A program made the position numbers and the translations under genes. From contig JAPJBO010000081.1 in NCBI GenBank assembly GCA_030068145.1, forward strand, positions 186,001-250,000: 64,000 nt of DNA, read 5' to 3'. The notes under the pieces are model-generated. The model did no database searches and had not been told where the DNA came from. It saw only the letters and a list, made by a program, of their open reading frames with translations. Below are positions 53,554 to 63,924 of this stretch, one piece after another. Source of the DNA: Diplonema papillatum. Its lineage: Eukaryota; Euglenozoa; Diplonemea; Diplonemida; Diplonemidae. Every line of letters starts with the position of its first letter. Position 1 is the first letter of the stretch.

Positions 53554-55036
53554 AGGGCTGACTATTTTTTATTTTTGGCTCGCGCTCGGGCACCTCAAAA
53601 AAATCTGGACGCGCGCGCTAAAAAACAAATAATAGGGCAGAAAATTACAAAAAAAAAAAAAAAAGTTTGACGGACACCTGGCCGCGGTGCCATTCGAGCC
53701 CTGAGTCCAATCTTGGGTTGGCATTCACCCTTCTCGGATGCATTTTAAGTTCAATCCCTTAAAATAATCCGAAGACATATCGATAACGCCAACACGAGTT
53801 CACAAAGTATCGAAAGGACAAGACCAGCAGGCACATGGTACACCGTTGCTGGGGATTTGCTGATGAACAGCGAGTCCACATGGACTTCCCGTGGTTCCCA
53901 TGAAGCCAACGAGATACGTAGAAGCGGACGTGGAGAGAGATCATAGATGTGAAGTTGGCGTCGATGGATCCAGTTTGTGTCTTTTGGCACATGCTCGAGG
54001 TTGGCTGCTTGCTTTGGACCTCTCGATTGCTGAAGGACCTCGCACAGATGCATCCCCAGGGGAAGTGCTCGGGTTTGCAGAAGGGTCGACCACCATGGGG
54101 GGCCACCGGTGGTTGCCATCCTAGTACGCTGTCGGTAGGGACCCTGCAGGGAGAAGAGTACTCCACTGTGCATGAATCTGTGCAACGACTGTCGACGCTC
54201 CCGGCTTCGTGAAGTTCATTGCAGATGCCAGGAAACTGGAAGGAAACAATGCGAATAACCAGTTCCACAGCCTAGAAGGTGCCCACAGTGTGGCAGATGC
54301 GTCCAAAAGGATGGGCAAGCTCACGAGCCCAGTGCCAGCAGTAGTAGGGCCCATCGTCCCATGACCCCAGATTCCGCGCCAGGTACAGTCTCACAACAAG
54401 GGGTTCTTCTTCGCCCCTCAGCCTCAGTCAATCGCAGTTAGATGGCTTTCCACACAAACAGAGCACAGGCTCATCCGACTCGCTTGCAAGCAGTTCTCGT
54501 TTCCCTACCTTCCTTCCTATGTAGTAGTGTCAGCCGGGAGTGCTGCACAGGTGCTCCAATGGGCATCGTCTGCACCACAGAATTGAAAGTCTTGTGACTT
54601 TTCTTGAAGGGTTCTCATTTTCTTGCACGACCGTGCATCGTTCAAGGCATAGTTTCTTGCCATGCCAAAAACAGCCAGCCCTGGGGCTGCCCCAACAACA
54701 ATGGTTGAGATCCCTTTTGGCTGGGCACCTGGTACTCGCCGCCAATGGAGTCGTGTCTGCAGTTTGCAGGTATTCCCAGGCGGGGACTTTTGCGTCCGAG
54801 ATAACTCAAAAATTTCCGAGTGCCCGAAGTGGTCCAGGTGACCAGAAGTGGCGGAGTCGTCCGAGTTGTCATGTCGACCCTGCACAAACTATTTTTCGAG
54901 ACTGGAGGTCCTATGAACATGCAATGTGAATAGCCTCTATTCGAGCCAACCCCACTTTTCTCTACACTAAAAAAGTGTATTGTTTTTGAACTAGATAATA
55001 GCGCGGAGCTGGCTTTTTCTCCCCCTGGGAAAATGT

Positions 55037-55111
55037 ATATGGGTGGCAGAGTGAGCGGGTGTCGGCCTTCAGGCCGGTGTGTCCGGGTTCAAACCCCGCC
55101 CATGACACTTT
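55037..55111 (+). ncRNA. tRNA-like pol III element or SINE head
   Basis: TGGCAGAGTGAGCGGGT fits a tRNA A box and GGGTTCAAACCCC a B box, 28 bases apart, with TTTT at 55108 as a possible pol III stop. ATGGGTG can pair with CGCCCAT as an acceptor-like stem, and CGGCC-TTCA-GGCCG forms a five-pair arm, but its four-base loop and the mismatched T stem do not allow a normal tRNA. A tRNA-derived SINE head or a tRNA pseudogene is most likely. Confidence 0.45.
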
Positions 55112-55294
55112 TCCGGTCGAAGATTATTTCGAGGTTTGCTGTCGTTTCGGGGCCTGATGTGCCCGAAATTTGCGTTTTTTGCGGAGTTTCTCAGCCCCCC
55201 GGAGAAATACCGGAGGGGGGGGCGGCGGGAAAAGGCTGCCCCAGGGCGGCCCCCCCCCGTGCTGGGCCCCGGGTACGAGGCCAAACTTTACACC

Positions 55295-55815
55295 CGAACT
55301 TAGCTTCGCCCGGACTTTGTTTCGCCCGAACTTAGCTTCACCCGAGCTTTGCTTCGCCCGAACTTTGCTTCACCTAACTTTGCTCACCCGAACTTAGCTC
55401 CGAACTTTGTTTCGCCCGAACTTAGCTTCACCAGAACTTTGCTTCACCCGAACTTAGCTTCGCCCGAACTTTGCTTCACCAGAACTTAGCTTCGCCCGAA
55501 CTTTGCTTCACCCGAACTTAGCTTCGCCGAACTTTGTTTCGCCCGATCTTAGCTTCACCAGAACGTCCGAACTTTGCTTCACCCAGAACTTAGCTTCGCC
55601 CGGACTTTGTTTCGCCCGAACTTAGCTTCACCTTCGCCCGAACTTTGCTTCACCAGAACTTTGCTCACCCGAACTTAGCTTCGCCCGAACTTTGCTTCGC
55701 CCGAACTTTGTTTCGCCCGAACTTAGCTTCACCCGAACTTTGCTTCTCCAGAACTTAGCATTGCCCGAACTTAGCTTCGCCCGAACTTTGCTGTTCCCCG
55801 AACTTTAACTGCTGC
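55295..55815 (-). repeat. inverted array of the AGTTCGGGCGAAGC minisatellite
   Basis: About 0.5 kb of CGAACTTAGCTTCGCC and CGAACTTTGCTTCACC units, the reverse complement of 17945-19225. The distal flank CGAACTTTAACTGCTGCCTC is also shared, so the two arrays descend from one element rather than from independent slippage. Confidence 0.95.
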
Positions 55816-55947
55816 CTCCAGTCTCGCCACGCGCCGGCCTTAGCCGAGCGCACGTACTTTTTTCCCAAACTATTTTTTTTTTGTCGAGGTTTCGCAAAAA
55901 TTCGGGCGCGCGCGAGCGCGAGCCAAAAATATAAAATAGTCAGCCCT

Positions 55948-56020
55948 AATGCAAAGAATCTGTGGCGATAATCTGCACCGCATAATCGAGCTCAGGTCGT
56001 AGGTGAGTTGGCTCAATTAT
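55948..56020 (+). repeat. end of element E
   Basis: AATGCAAAGAATCTGTGGCG, ATAATCTGCACCGC, AATCGAGCTCAGG and GGTGAGTTGGCTCA: an E-type terminus directly after the 53554-55947 element. Confidence 0.6.
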
Positions 56021-56218
56021 TGTTGCATTCCCCCTCCCCCTCTCTTGCGCTCGAGCCTGCGCACTTTGGACCTACCCCAAGGTATCAACGGCTCCACAAA
56101 AGGGTGCCCCCATCAAGGCACACCCGAAAGAAAAATGCGAATTTGTGTCGGTGCAATTCCATGCAGTGCACATCGTCAAAACAAGGAAAGGACGGGCGTG
56201 AGCTTTTTTGACTCTCCA

Positions 56219-57027
56219 CCCCTAGCCTAGGCCAATGCTGTCAGCATACGGCCGTACGTAGGCGTACGCGTACGCGTACGCCGATTTTTTTTTGGCGTAC
56301 GCGTACGCACATATACGTAGTCACCGGCAGTACTCAACCAAGTGGGTACAGGAGGAATTGGCATGGCAAGACGATCATCCGGGGGCAAGGGAGGGTGGGA
56401 AATTGTTTTACGTTTTACGCACCACGATCAACCGACCCACCTCCTGTTGGAGTGGTCCGGTTTTGGATACGAGCACTGATGACAATTCGATGTGCCAATT
56501 CCCTCAGTAAACTGCAATAAACGTATATGTATATATATATATATATATATACCCAACAGGAAGAAACATGCTCGCGAAGCCAGCTCCAAAGGCGGTCGAA
56601 AAGCTAGCTCCAAAAGCAGCAAAGAGGCCCAAGAACGAGCGGGTTCACTCGTGGAAGACCTGGGGAAGGGTATGAAGGAAGTCAAGTGCAAGTTCTGCAC
56701 GGAGGGGACGCTGTCGCCGTGTGGTGGTAACATTTAGGGAGCGAGAAGTCAGTACTTCAGAAGCTGGCTGGCAACCGCCTTGTCGGGCTAGTCTCATTGA
56801 TGACAAGGAGTGAGGAATCGTAGTGAACTTCCTCGTGGGGTTTCTTGGTTCTTGCTCGGGAAACACAGGGTAGTAACGTCAGAAGGTAGACGTGCTGAAC
56901 CCCTACCGCATGGTACGGCTTTGGGTGCCGTACGCGTCCGCGCGTACGTATGCGTACGCGTACGCGTACGCCGATTTTCGAAAAACTGGTGCGTACGCGT
57001 ACGCAGCCACCACAGGCCTAGGCTAGG
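56219..57027. mobile_element. foldback element with CGTACG-rich inverted ends
   Basis: CCCTAGCCTAGGCC with GCGTACGCGTACGC and GTACGCCGATTTT at 56219-56310 is answered inverted at 56936-57027 (GTACGCCGATTTT, GCGTACGCGTACGC, GGCCTAGGCTAGGG). The enclosed 0.6 kb includes a TA microsatellite (56526-56550) and a short BED-finger-like frame, so it may be an internally deleted hAT-type transposon. Confidence 0.6.
56560..56736 (+). pseudogene. BED-finger-like fragment
   Basis: The frame encodes a Lys/Ser-rich segment (EASSKGGRKASSKSSKE) and then GMKEVKCKFC...CGGNI, recalling the first half of a BED zinc finger (V-x-C-x-x-C ... GG). The second His/Cys pair is absent before the stop. It lies between the inverted repeats of the foldback element, which fits a deleted transposase. 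The assignment rests on a few residues. Confidence 0.3.
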
Positions 57028-58735
57028 GGGAGTATTCGTCTGTGGTTGTGAGTGAAAAACGGTCGCATCTTTCAGTACGTTACAACGACGCTTGTCCCCA
57101 CCTTGCCCACTAGTTTCTGGGGCTCCGTTCACCTCGAACATATCAATCCAACAAAAACGAAGAACTTTAACTCTGAAAAACTACAGGGAAATGGCTTTTT
57201 TTCAACTTCAGACGCGTGAGGCCCCAGTCGAGTGATGGCATACGGCTCAAGTCGGTGCAAGCCCGTTAAAGCGGCTTCCGTAAAGATTGCTCCGTTCTTC
57301 TTCAAGAGTTGCTCCCGAAATAGAACGATACATGCATCTACGACGCGTGCGAATAGGTAGTTGGTGGCGACTTGTGCAGTCTATCGGCAGGTTGTTGCTG
57401 CATACCTATGCTCTTGTTGCGTAAGTGGGGAGCATTTGCATGCAAATGGCTAAGATGCTGCATATCAAGTTTCTACAACTGTCAATAGTAGTTATTCTTC
57501 CTACTGAATGACTTTAGGCATTCTTGCTACTGACAGTAGTCATTCTTGCTACTGACAGTAGTCATTTTTGCTACTACCGGTAGTAAGATTTAGGAGTAGC
57601 TGCAGCACTGACAGGGAACATTTCCGTAACAACGGCTGCAAGTAAGCGAAGCCAACCAAAGAATATCAATAGCCTATTTAGTGCACGGTGCACTAGTCAT
57701 TGTAAAAACAGTGTTCTGGCTCGCCGCTATGCTTCGCACTAGTGGTCAAATATTCTTGACTAGTGATTCTTACTCGTGACTACTGCATTTTGTGAAGGAA
57801 TCCCTTTAGAAGAGTACGATTTCTTCCCACAAAAGTTGACTCATTCACGTAAGAGAATGACTGCTGCACCTGCTGCAGCAAGATCAGTCGTAGGTGACTA
57901 GTAAATGGCATGACTAGTGCACCGTGTGCAGGAACCCCCCCCACCAAGGAGGGTCTTCCCTGTACACGAACCAAACCGTGCAGTTCCACCATCGTCGATC
58001 AGTCGATGCAGAATGTCGGCCGATTGATCGGCCGTTGTTTCGTACATCAGTGCAAAGGCCACAGGCCCGGCACGTATAAAGAAACGGACGCCTAGGGGCG
58101 CTTCGGCCATCTCCGACGGCAAACATGAACAGCTCTTTACTACAAGCAAGGGGTCCCAGACGGGGCTCATTCAACGGATTGGGCAACACACGAGCGGATC
58201 CTCTGCTGCAACAAATAGTGCACCACCCGCAAAGGCACCATCCGCTCCTGTACCCGCCAATACACCCAAGTTCAACAACACACACAAGTTCCCCCGACCA
58301 CCAGTGCACGACGGGCAGGTCCGACCAATTCCCGAATCGTACCCTCGACCTTCAGTTTTTTTTCGATTGTGACAAACACACCGAATCACTGCTTGACCTT
58401 TCTACTTTCGATTTATGCATCACCCGCGACGGTGAAGACGAAGCAGCAGACGGAGCCAGTATACGCAGTAGGAGGAGGATGTATTATTCACCTGAATTCA
58501 ATCAACCCGATCTGTGTGCTTCTGAAGCTGGCGTGTAGGGAGGAATACAACACAAAGACCCGTTGCCGTGATCCTGCAAGCTTGCAGAACGAAGCCGAAA
58601 GGGAGGGTGGTGAAGCGTCCCACCCGAAAAAGATGGGGGAGTTTCCACCAGCGCTGAGCTGGAGTTGCGTCCAGCGGCTCTTAGTAGTTCCTCCAGGGCG
58701 GTTGGGCGGCATGTGTCTGGCCGCAACCTGCCTCC
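57028..58735. other. intergenic DNA without recognised gene
   Basis: CTACTGACAGTAGTCATTCTTG words repeat three to four times at 57475-57590. TGCATGCAAATG at 57437 is a relative of the repeat H palindrome. Frames at 57900-58540 lack domains. Confidence 0.5.
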
Positions 58736-59010
58736 GACGGAACGACTTGTGCCCCACCGTAGAGGTACGGGAAGAAGTTTGGAGACAGGAAACTCTTCGG
58801 AGAGATGGTCATTGCACTCCAACTCGTCTCTCTCTGTTTCTTTTTGCAAGAATTCAAAACATTGGAGGAAGTTAGAGCTCGTCACCGCAAACCGTGGCGT
58901 TTTCACTTGCGTCCTGAATCCAGCTTACGTCAAAACGATCAGGCAGAGCGTTCAACAAAAGCAACTCTTCCCATCTTCGCAGCCGCGGCTGTGCGAGTGA
59001 CAAGCTCTTA
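58736..59010 (+). repeat. repeat G plus G2
   Basis: 58736-58860 matches 27139-27260 and 58876-59010 matches 286-440. Their adjacency shows G and G2 are parts of one longer repeat. Confidence 0.7.
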
Positions 59011-59801
59011 GTTTCAGACGCTAGGACGTCAAACTGCATCTTTGATTGCTGCCGTGGGAGCCAAAATAACTTCCCTCGATCTTGAGACGGCATCGTTTAC
59101 AGCAGTGGACTACGACGGTATCTGATCATCTTGGATCCCCACGCTCTCGTTCTTGATTAATGAAGACATTCTTGTCGAATGCTTTCGCAGAAGTTCGTCT
59201 TCCTACGATCTAAGAATTTTACCTGACGTAGGAGTACGTACGACCCCGGCAGTCCCTATTGATCCCGCACAACGAGGCCTTAGACGAAACTCAAAAGAGA
59301 ACCGCAAAAGGTCACAGGAGGCCTTGACACTTGACGGAAAACCGGTAGTTTACCCCCACTACGGGAGAAATCAGTCACATGCTACCAAGAAAACACCCTC
59401 ACTTCCTGCACCACCGTGCTGGCCGTGTATAAGGTCTGCGCATGGTGGCTGCAACCGCAAACGAATAACCACGAAAGGCACACAGTAAATAATAGAGAAT
59501 CCATTTGCTGGTATCAAGTGCACTTTCACTCTGAAGGCGACAACTCGTACGTCAGGTAATGCAAAGAGCAGCAGGGTACCCCAGCACGGGCCAGCAGATC
59601 GGCCTACCGGCTTTGAGTCCGGTAAACCGGTTTTCTCGGGCCAGTGAGCGGGGCTTCCGCGAATAAGAAAAAGTGGCAGTCAACGTATAGGTTCTGTTGC
59701 TCGCGAGAGGGTGGTACGGTTATATTTCCTTCCCCGCAATCGTGTGCAGGACATACCCAAAGAGAGGTCTCGTCAACCGTTTGCAGCATTTTATGTATAA
59801 C
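59011..59801. other. intergenic DNA
   Basis: 59130-59265 shares words with the flanks of the retroelement at 41.7 and 44.2 kb (CCCCACGCTCTCGTTCTTGA; GACGTAGGAGTACG). A recurrent-motif fragment CACTTTCACTCTGAAGG is at 59520. No gene. Confidence 0.45.
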
Positions 59802-60464
59802 TACCTACCCCCCCCCGGCTATGATGGCAAGTAAACGGAAACGTTTCCCGTTTCCGTTTCCGTTTCCATACTTCCAAGGAAACGGCGTTTCCTTCTTTGG
59901 GAAACGGCTGCAGCAGATTGCGGTGTGTAAGGTGTCCACACCTCGAATGGGCGGGGGGAAAAAAATTGAGGGGTATTTCCCAAGGAGCCAGCAAAACAAG
60001 TTTATCTGTGCAAACGGTGCTGTCTCCGAAGTAGTCCCGAACTGCGCGGTCCTTCGTAGTGGTGGCAACCAAGCACTCAGAGAATTGAGCCTGGAGACCT
60101 CCCCGTAAAGCTTCTCGACAAGGTTCGTATGCGCGACAGTCTTTTCGGTTTTGGCTGCAAGTTGACACACCCTGTCGGGGATGTGAGCAGCCTCAGAAGC
60201 TGGAGTTAAAGCTGGAGTTTAAAAAGCGGGTGTCACACCCGCTTTTCGGGTGTGACTCGGGCACCCTCTTTAGCTCCAACTTCTGGGGCTGGACCTCACC
60301 GTGTAGTATCCCCTGGTGGTGTTAGCATGGTTTGTGGGTAGCCTGCAAAACCACGGAGCCGTTTCCGTTTCCGTTTCCGTTTCCATGTTTTGGAAAAAAC
60401 GGATGGAAACGCGTTTACTTGCCAACATAGCCTTATGGGGGGGGGGGGGGGGGGGGGGTAGGTA
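59802..60464. mobile_element. inverted-repeat element with G-tract ends (663 bp)
   Basis: Left end TACCTACCCCCCCC, GGCTATGATGGCAAGTAAACG and GTTTCC hexamers; right end the inverse: GGAAACGCGTTTACTTGCCAACATAGCC and a run of about 20 G then TAGGTA. Arms of about 65 bases. A smaller hairpin element is nested inside at 60183-60299. Confidence 0.75.
60183..60299. mobile_element. nested 117-bp hairpin element
   Basis: GTGAGCAGCCTCAGAAGCTGG... pairs with ...CCAACTTCTGGGGCTGGACCTCAC. In the left-centre, AAAAGCGGGTG and CACCCGCTTTT form a second perfect stem at 60222-60246. Sequence like its arm occurs upstream of paralogue 2 (31049-31082). Confidence 0.7.
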
Positions 60465-61034
60465 TCAAGAAAAGAATCCGCAACCTGCGGCCACACGTAC
60501 CGCGGTCAATCATGTGTTTGCCGTCTGCTCTTGTTTTGCATGCTTCCGGGCGACAGTCTATCGGTCAACCAAGGAGAGAAAAGTAACAGAGGTCCGTTTG
60601 CGTTCATTTACGTTACTTCTATGCGTCCCCCTGTTGTACAATCGGACATCAGACAAAAAAAGGTTGCGTCAAGAAGAACCAAAAAAAGCCGAAGCAGTTC
60701 TTTGTGATACCGTCCCGCGGCGGGACGGATCAGTGTCCGTGTCTTGCGCCTTTTCTTTTCTGCCGCGTTTTCTTTTTGCTCTCGGGTGCGCATTTCACGA
60801 CGCATGGACGCCCATCACCCACCCAACCCGACCCAACTCCATGCGTGAGGACGCGCCCAGGTGCCACACAGAAGCGGCTTGAAATACATACACGTCGATT
60901 GCGGATCTCCGGATCTTGCCCCACGAATGGATTATGCGTGATATCACCCAAGACGGTAGCCTTTCGTCATGCTCAGACCGGACCCAGGAAAGGTGGCTCC
61001 GATCATGGCCCCGAAAGGTCAGACCTTCCGGAAC
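60465..61034. other. intergenic DNA
   Basis: No coding region; the frame at 60316-60882 crosses the element end and has no domain. 61005-61034 is the degenerate start of the 44-base array. Confidence 0.5.
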
Positions 61035-61480
61035 GTTGACACAAGATCAAGGCCCCTAAAGGTCAGACCTTCAGGAAAGTTGACACAAGATCAAGGCCCC
61101 TAAAGGTCAGACCTTCAGGAAAGTTGACACAAGATCAAGGCCCCTAAAGGCCAGACCTTCAGGAAAGTTGACACAAGATCAAGGCCCCTAAAGGTCAGAC
61201 CTTCAGGAAAGTTGACACAAGATCAAGGCCCCTAAAGGTCAGACCTTCAGGAAAGTTGACACAAGACCAAGGCCCCTAAAGGCCATACCTTCAGGAAAGT
61301 TGACACAAGATCAAGGCCCCTAAAGGTCAGACCTTCAGGAAAGTTGACACAAGATCAAGGCCTCTAAAGGCCAGACCTTCAGGAAAGTTGACACAAGATC
61401 AAGGCCTCTAAAGGCCAGACCTTCAGGAAAGTTGACACAAGATCAAGGCCCCTGAAGACCAGTTGCTTCAGGAAAGGTGG
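61035..61480 (+). repeat. ten 44-bp tandem repeats
   Basis: Units start GTTGACACAAGATCAAGGCC at 61035, 61079, 61123 and every 44 bases to 61431; the tenth degrades after CCCCTGAAGACC. Most copies differ by zero to two bases. Each contains the palindrome AAGGTCAGACCTT. Confidence 0.97.
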
Positions 61481-61631
61481 ATCCAGAAAAGTTGACCTCA
61501 CGAAATTACAAGCAAAGTCACAGAGAAAATGTCCTGGACGGAGTACCCTGTGGCCTGCTCCAGAAAAGCGGGGTAGCTCGCTGGAACTATATTCGAGAGT
61601 TTCAAAACGTTTACATGAGCACCAGCTTGGA

Positions 61632-61893
61632 AGGAAATGCTCGACGATGCTGCCTGACAAAGAACCGGAGGTGCTGTAACTTCCGAACCACGTGCCGTGT
61701 TGCACGGACGTGAGGTCATGCGGGTCTACCCCTACACGACAAATCACACAAACACAACAGGTCAAACCTGAGTGAGAAACGAATGGATGGTGTATGGGAA
61801 GAACAATCAGATTGTGTTGTATTGTATTTGCCCCTCAACCTCTATATTTCCTCCCTTCCATTCAGAGTCGAAGCAGCTACGTCGAGTATTTCC
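61632..61893 (+). mobile_element. MITE family A-prime, copy 2 (262 bp)
   Basis: GGAAATGCTCGACGATGCTGCC to GAAGCAGCTACGTCGAGTATTTCC; interior as at 22098-22365. It ends about 255 bases before the coiled-coil gene and may lie within its promoter or 5' untranslated region. Confidence 0.85.
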
Positions 61894-62147
61894 ACACGTC
61901 TAGTCTAGATTTAGAAAGTTCAACAGCAACAACAACAACAACAACAACAAGGGGCGTCGAAGAGCCTGTTGGGTGGGCCCGGGGGGTTGGCGACCTCTCG
62001 AGAGGGAGGGGTCGGAACCAGTCAACAAGACAAACAACAGTCCCGCCCCGCCACCGGCATCCACCACCCCCGCCCCCCAGCGCTAGCTGTCGGAAGTGAG
62101 GAGGAGCTGCTGTTCGACGGCGGAACAGCGAAACAGCGGAAGACAAA

Positions 62148-63531
62148 ATGGAGGAAGAGGTCGAGCGGTTGAAGGCGGAGCTTGTCGACCGCGATGAGAA
62201 AATCTCGAAGAAGGAGGAGAAGATGCGGCAGTGGCAGCAGAACATCAAAGACCGAATGGCGCAAGGGAAGGCGTCGCTCGACGCGAAGGAAAAAGAAACC
62301 AAAGAGTGCCACGCCGCCATCGACGACTTGAAGCAGCAGCTGGCTGCGGCCGAGTCCCGCGTGCAAGCCGTCCTCATCGAGAAGCAAGCCTCCGACGCGA
62401 AGGCGGCCGCTGACCAGTCGGACGAGCTCACCGACCTCATGGCCGCCATCACCGGGAAGGACAAGCAGATCCGCAAGCTCGCAGAGTCCGAGAGCAACCT
62501 GTCGTCGACTGTGCGCGAGCTGAAGGAGGAGCTGCTCAAAAGTGCCGCCTCGCGCGAACGCGTGTCCGCCGAACTCGAAGAGCTCCGCTCGCGTATGCGT
62601 CGCGATTTCTTTCTGGATTGTGAGCCGGTCCGTCCCTATCTCTTGAACCTGCATCGAAGTGCCTTCCGCTGTTTATCACAGTGAATCACGGTCCACCACA
62701 GTCTATCAGGTCCATCCCTAGTCCCTAGAGCTGCATCGAATTGCTGGTGCTGTATTCTTCGGTCTATCACGGTCTATCAAGAGAGAAGGGGATGGACTGG
62801 CTCATCCTATCGTCGGGTGACCCTGCAGGTGTCCAAAGTACCCTTGCGGTACCACCGAAGTTTCCGAGAGGAAAGTAAACAGGGAGATCCTTGCGATGTT
62901 GTGTGCAGAGTATTTTACAGACTTGTCTCTGTGGGTTATCAGCACATTTTCTGTACTTAGTACCAACAATCTGCGGATTGTGTTGTGAAGGCTGAAAAGA
63001 CGTAGGCAGCGTGTTATGGTCCGTCAAAGTCCTGGATGTGAAACTGTTCAAACAGACACACAAATGTAACGAAGCACCTGTCATACTCGTGGAGGCTCGG
63101 TTGCAAACCTCAGATTTTGAGATTCGGCCGGAACAGAAGCCCTCTTCTTAAAACGAATAAGTGTGCTGATGCCGCCACGAGAACAGGTATCTGGGGTCAG
63201 TGCCGGGCGTGAGCGTGCGATGAAGGTCCCATTCGAAAGCTCGAAAGAATATCGAACTTTCACTCAAAAAAAACAGGGTCCGAAGACCAGATCCAGCGAT
63301 TGTCAGAGGAGCTCGCAAGCCAAAGTGGGAAGATGCAGGAGCAGGTGGATGAGCTTACGAAGCACCGCGACGAGCTGGCTGACCTCCAGCAAATGCTCGC
63401 GTCGCGGGAGCAAATGATTGGCACGCTGCAGGCGGACATGGAGCAAGCACGCTCTGCCGCCGAGGAGACCGCAGCAGCTGCGCTGGAATCGAAGGACACA
63501 GAGCTAGAACGACTGCAAGCCATCGTTGACG
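62148..63531 (+). CDS. long coiled-coil protein, exons 1 and 2 (partial at 3' end)
   Basis: Read as join(62148..62592, 63277..63531, beyond). Exon 1 begins MEEEVERLKAELVDRDEKIS and is continuous heptad-rich coiled coil to ...AELEELRS. A donor GTATGCG at 62593 and an acceptor AAACAG ending 63276 remove 684 bases; the phase-1 junction restores one frame, continuing RSEDQIQRLSEELAS and further heptads to LERLQAIVD. There a second donor, GTATGGC, follows at 63532. The next exon lies outside the window or was not found. Without splicing, exon 1 would run into a MITE and stop. About 233 residues are visible, all coiled coil and rich in Glu, Lys and Ala, suggesting a structural, centrosomal, flagellar or golgin-like role that cannot be narrowed. 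No recognisable head domain. Confidence 0.75.
62621..62804 (+). mobile_element. MITE family B, intronic copy (184 bp)
   Basis: TGAGCCGGTCC to GGACTGGCTCA with the same interior words as 5557-5734, including CCCTAGAGCTGCATCG (inverted relative to that copy). It lies 28 bases after the donor of intron 1 of the coiled-coil gene. Confidence 0.8.
62805..63276 (+). other. remainder of intron 1
   Basis: No ORF of note. 63160-63240 resembles the middle of MITE family A (GGGGTCAGTGCCGGGCGTGAGCG). The acceptor is preceded by TCGAACTTTCACTCAAAAAAAACAG, a version of the recurrent motif. Confidence 0.6.
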
Positions 63532-63924
63532 GTATGGCTCCTCTACGGTTGGGTGACAGCCCGCCTCCAACTTGTGTTTTTGCCAAACATTTTCTTCCCT
63601 TCAATGCCGAGTATAGGCACAACATAGTATATACGTGCTCCTGCGGGCCTACTTATTAGGTATACCACGGTTGTGATACGAATCTTTTATTGTATTTTAT
63701 TGTATTTTTATTGTACAGATTTTCGTATATTATTGTATACAATGCTGTACAATAATACAATAATTTACAATAATTTACAATAATGTACAAGAATGTACAA
63801 TAATTTACAATAATGGGGTGGCCGGCTACATTGGACGAGCACACCTTTCCACAAAACTTCCCAAGAATTCCCAAGAATTCCCAAGACTTCGTTCCCTTTC
63901 ACGCTTCCTCACGCTTTTTCGTCG
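63532..63924. other. probable intron 2 sequence, AT-rich
   Basis: After the second donor the frame stays open to 63659 but loses heptads. 63685-63815 is a run of TTTTATTGTATT and TACAATAAT words that can pair as inverted AT-rich arms. CCCAAGAATT is repeated three times at 63858-63885. Confidence 0.45.

Larger units (their letters stand above)
53554..55947. mobile_element. 2.4-kb element with 35-bp terminal inverted repeats
   Basis: Left end AGGGCTGACTATTTTTTATT and TTTTGGCTCGCGCTCG; right end CGAGCGCGAGCCAAAA, ATATAAAATAGTCAGCCCT. It appears inserted in element E sequence, since AATGCAAAGAATC words lie just outside on both sides (53446 and 55948). Inside are unassigned frames up to 169 codons without a recognisable transposase (53750-54930), a tRNA-like segment and an inverted minisatellite. 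No clear target-site duplication. Confidence 0.65.

Noticed and set aside
53751..54930. Transposase gene inside the 2.4-kb inverted-repeat element
   Set aside because: Several overlapping frames on both strands, none with a DDE, recombinase or helicase signature I could recognise.
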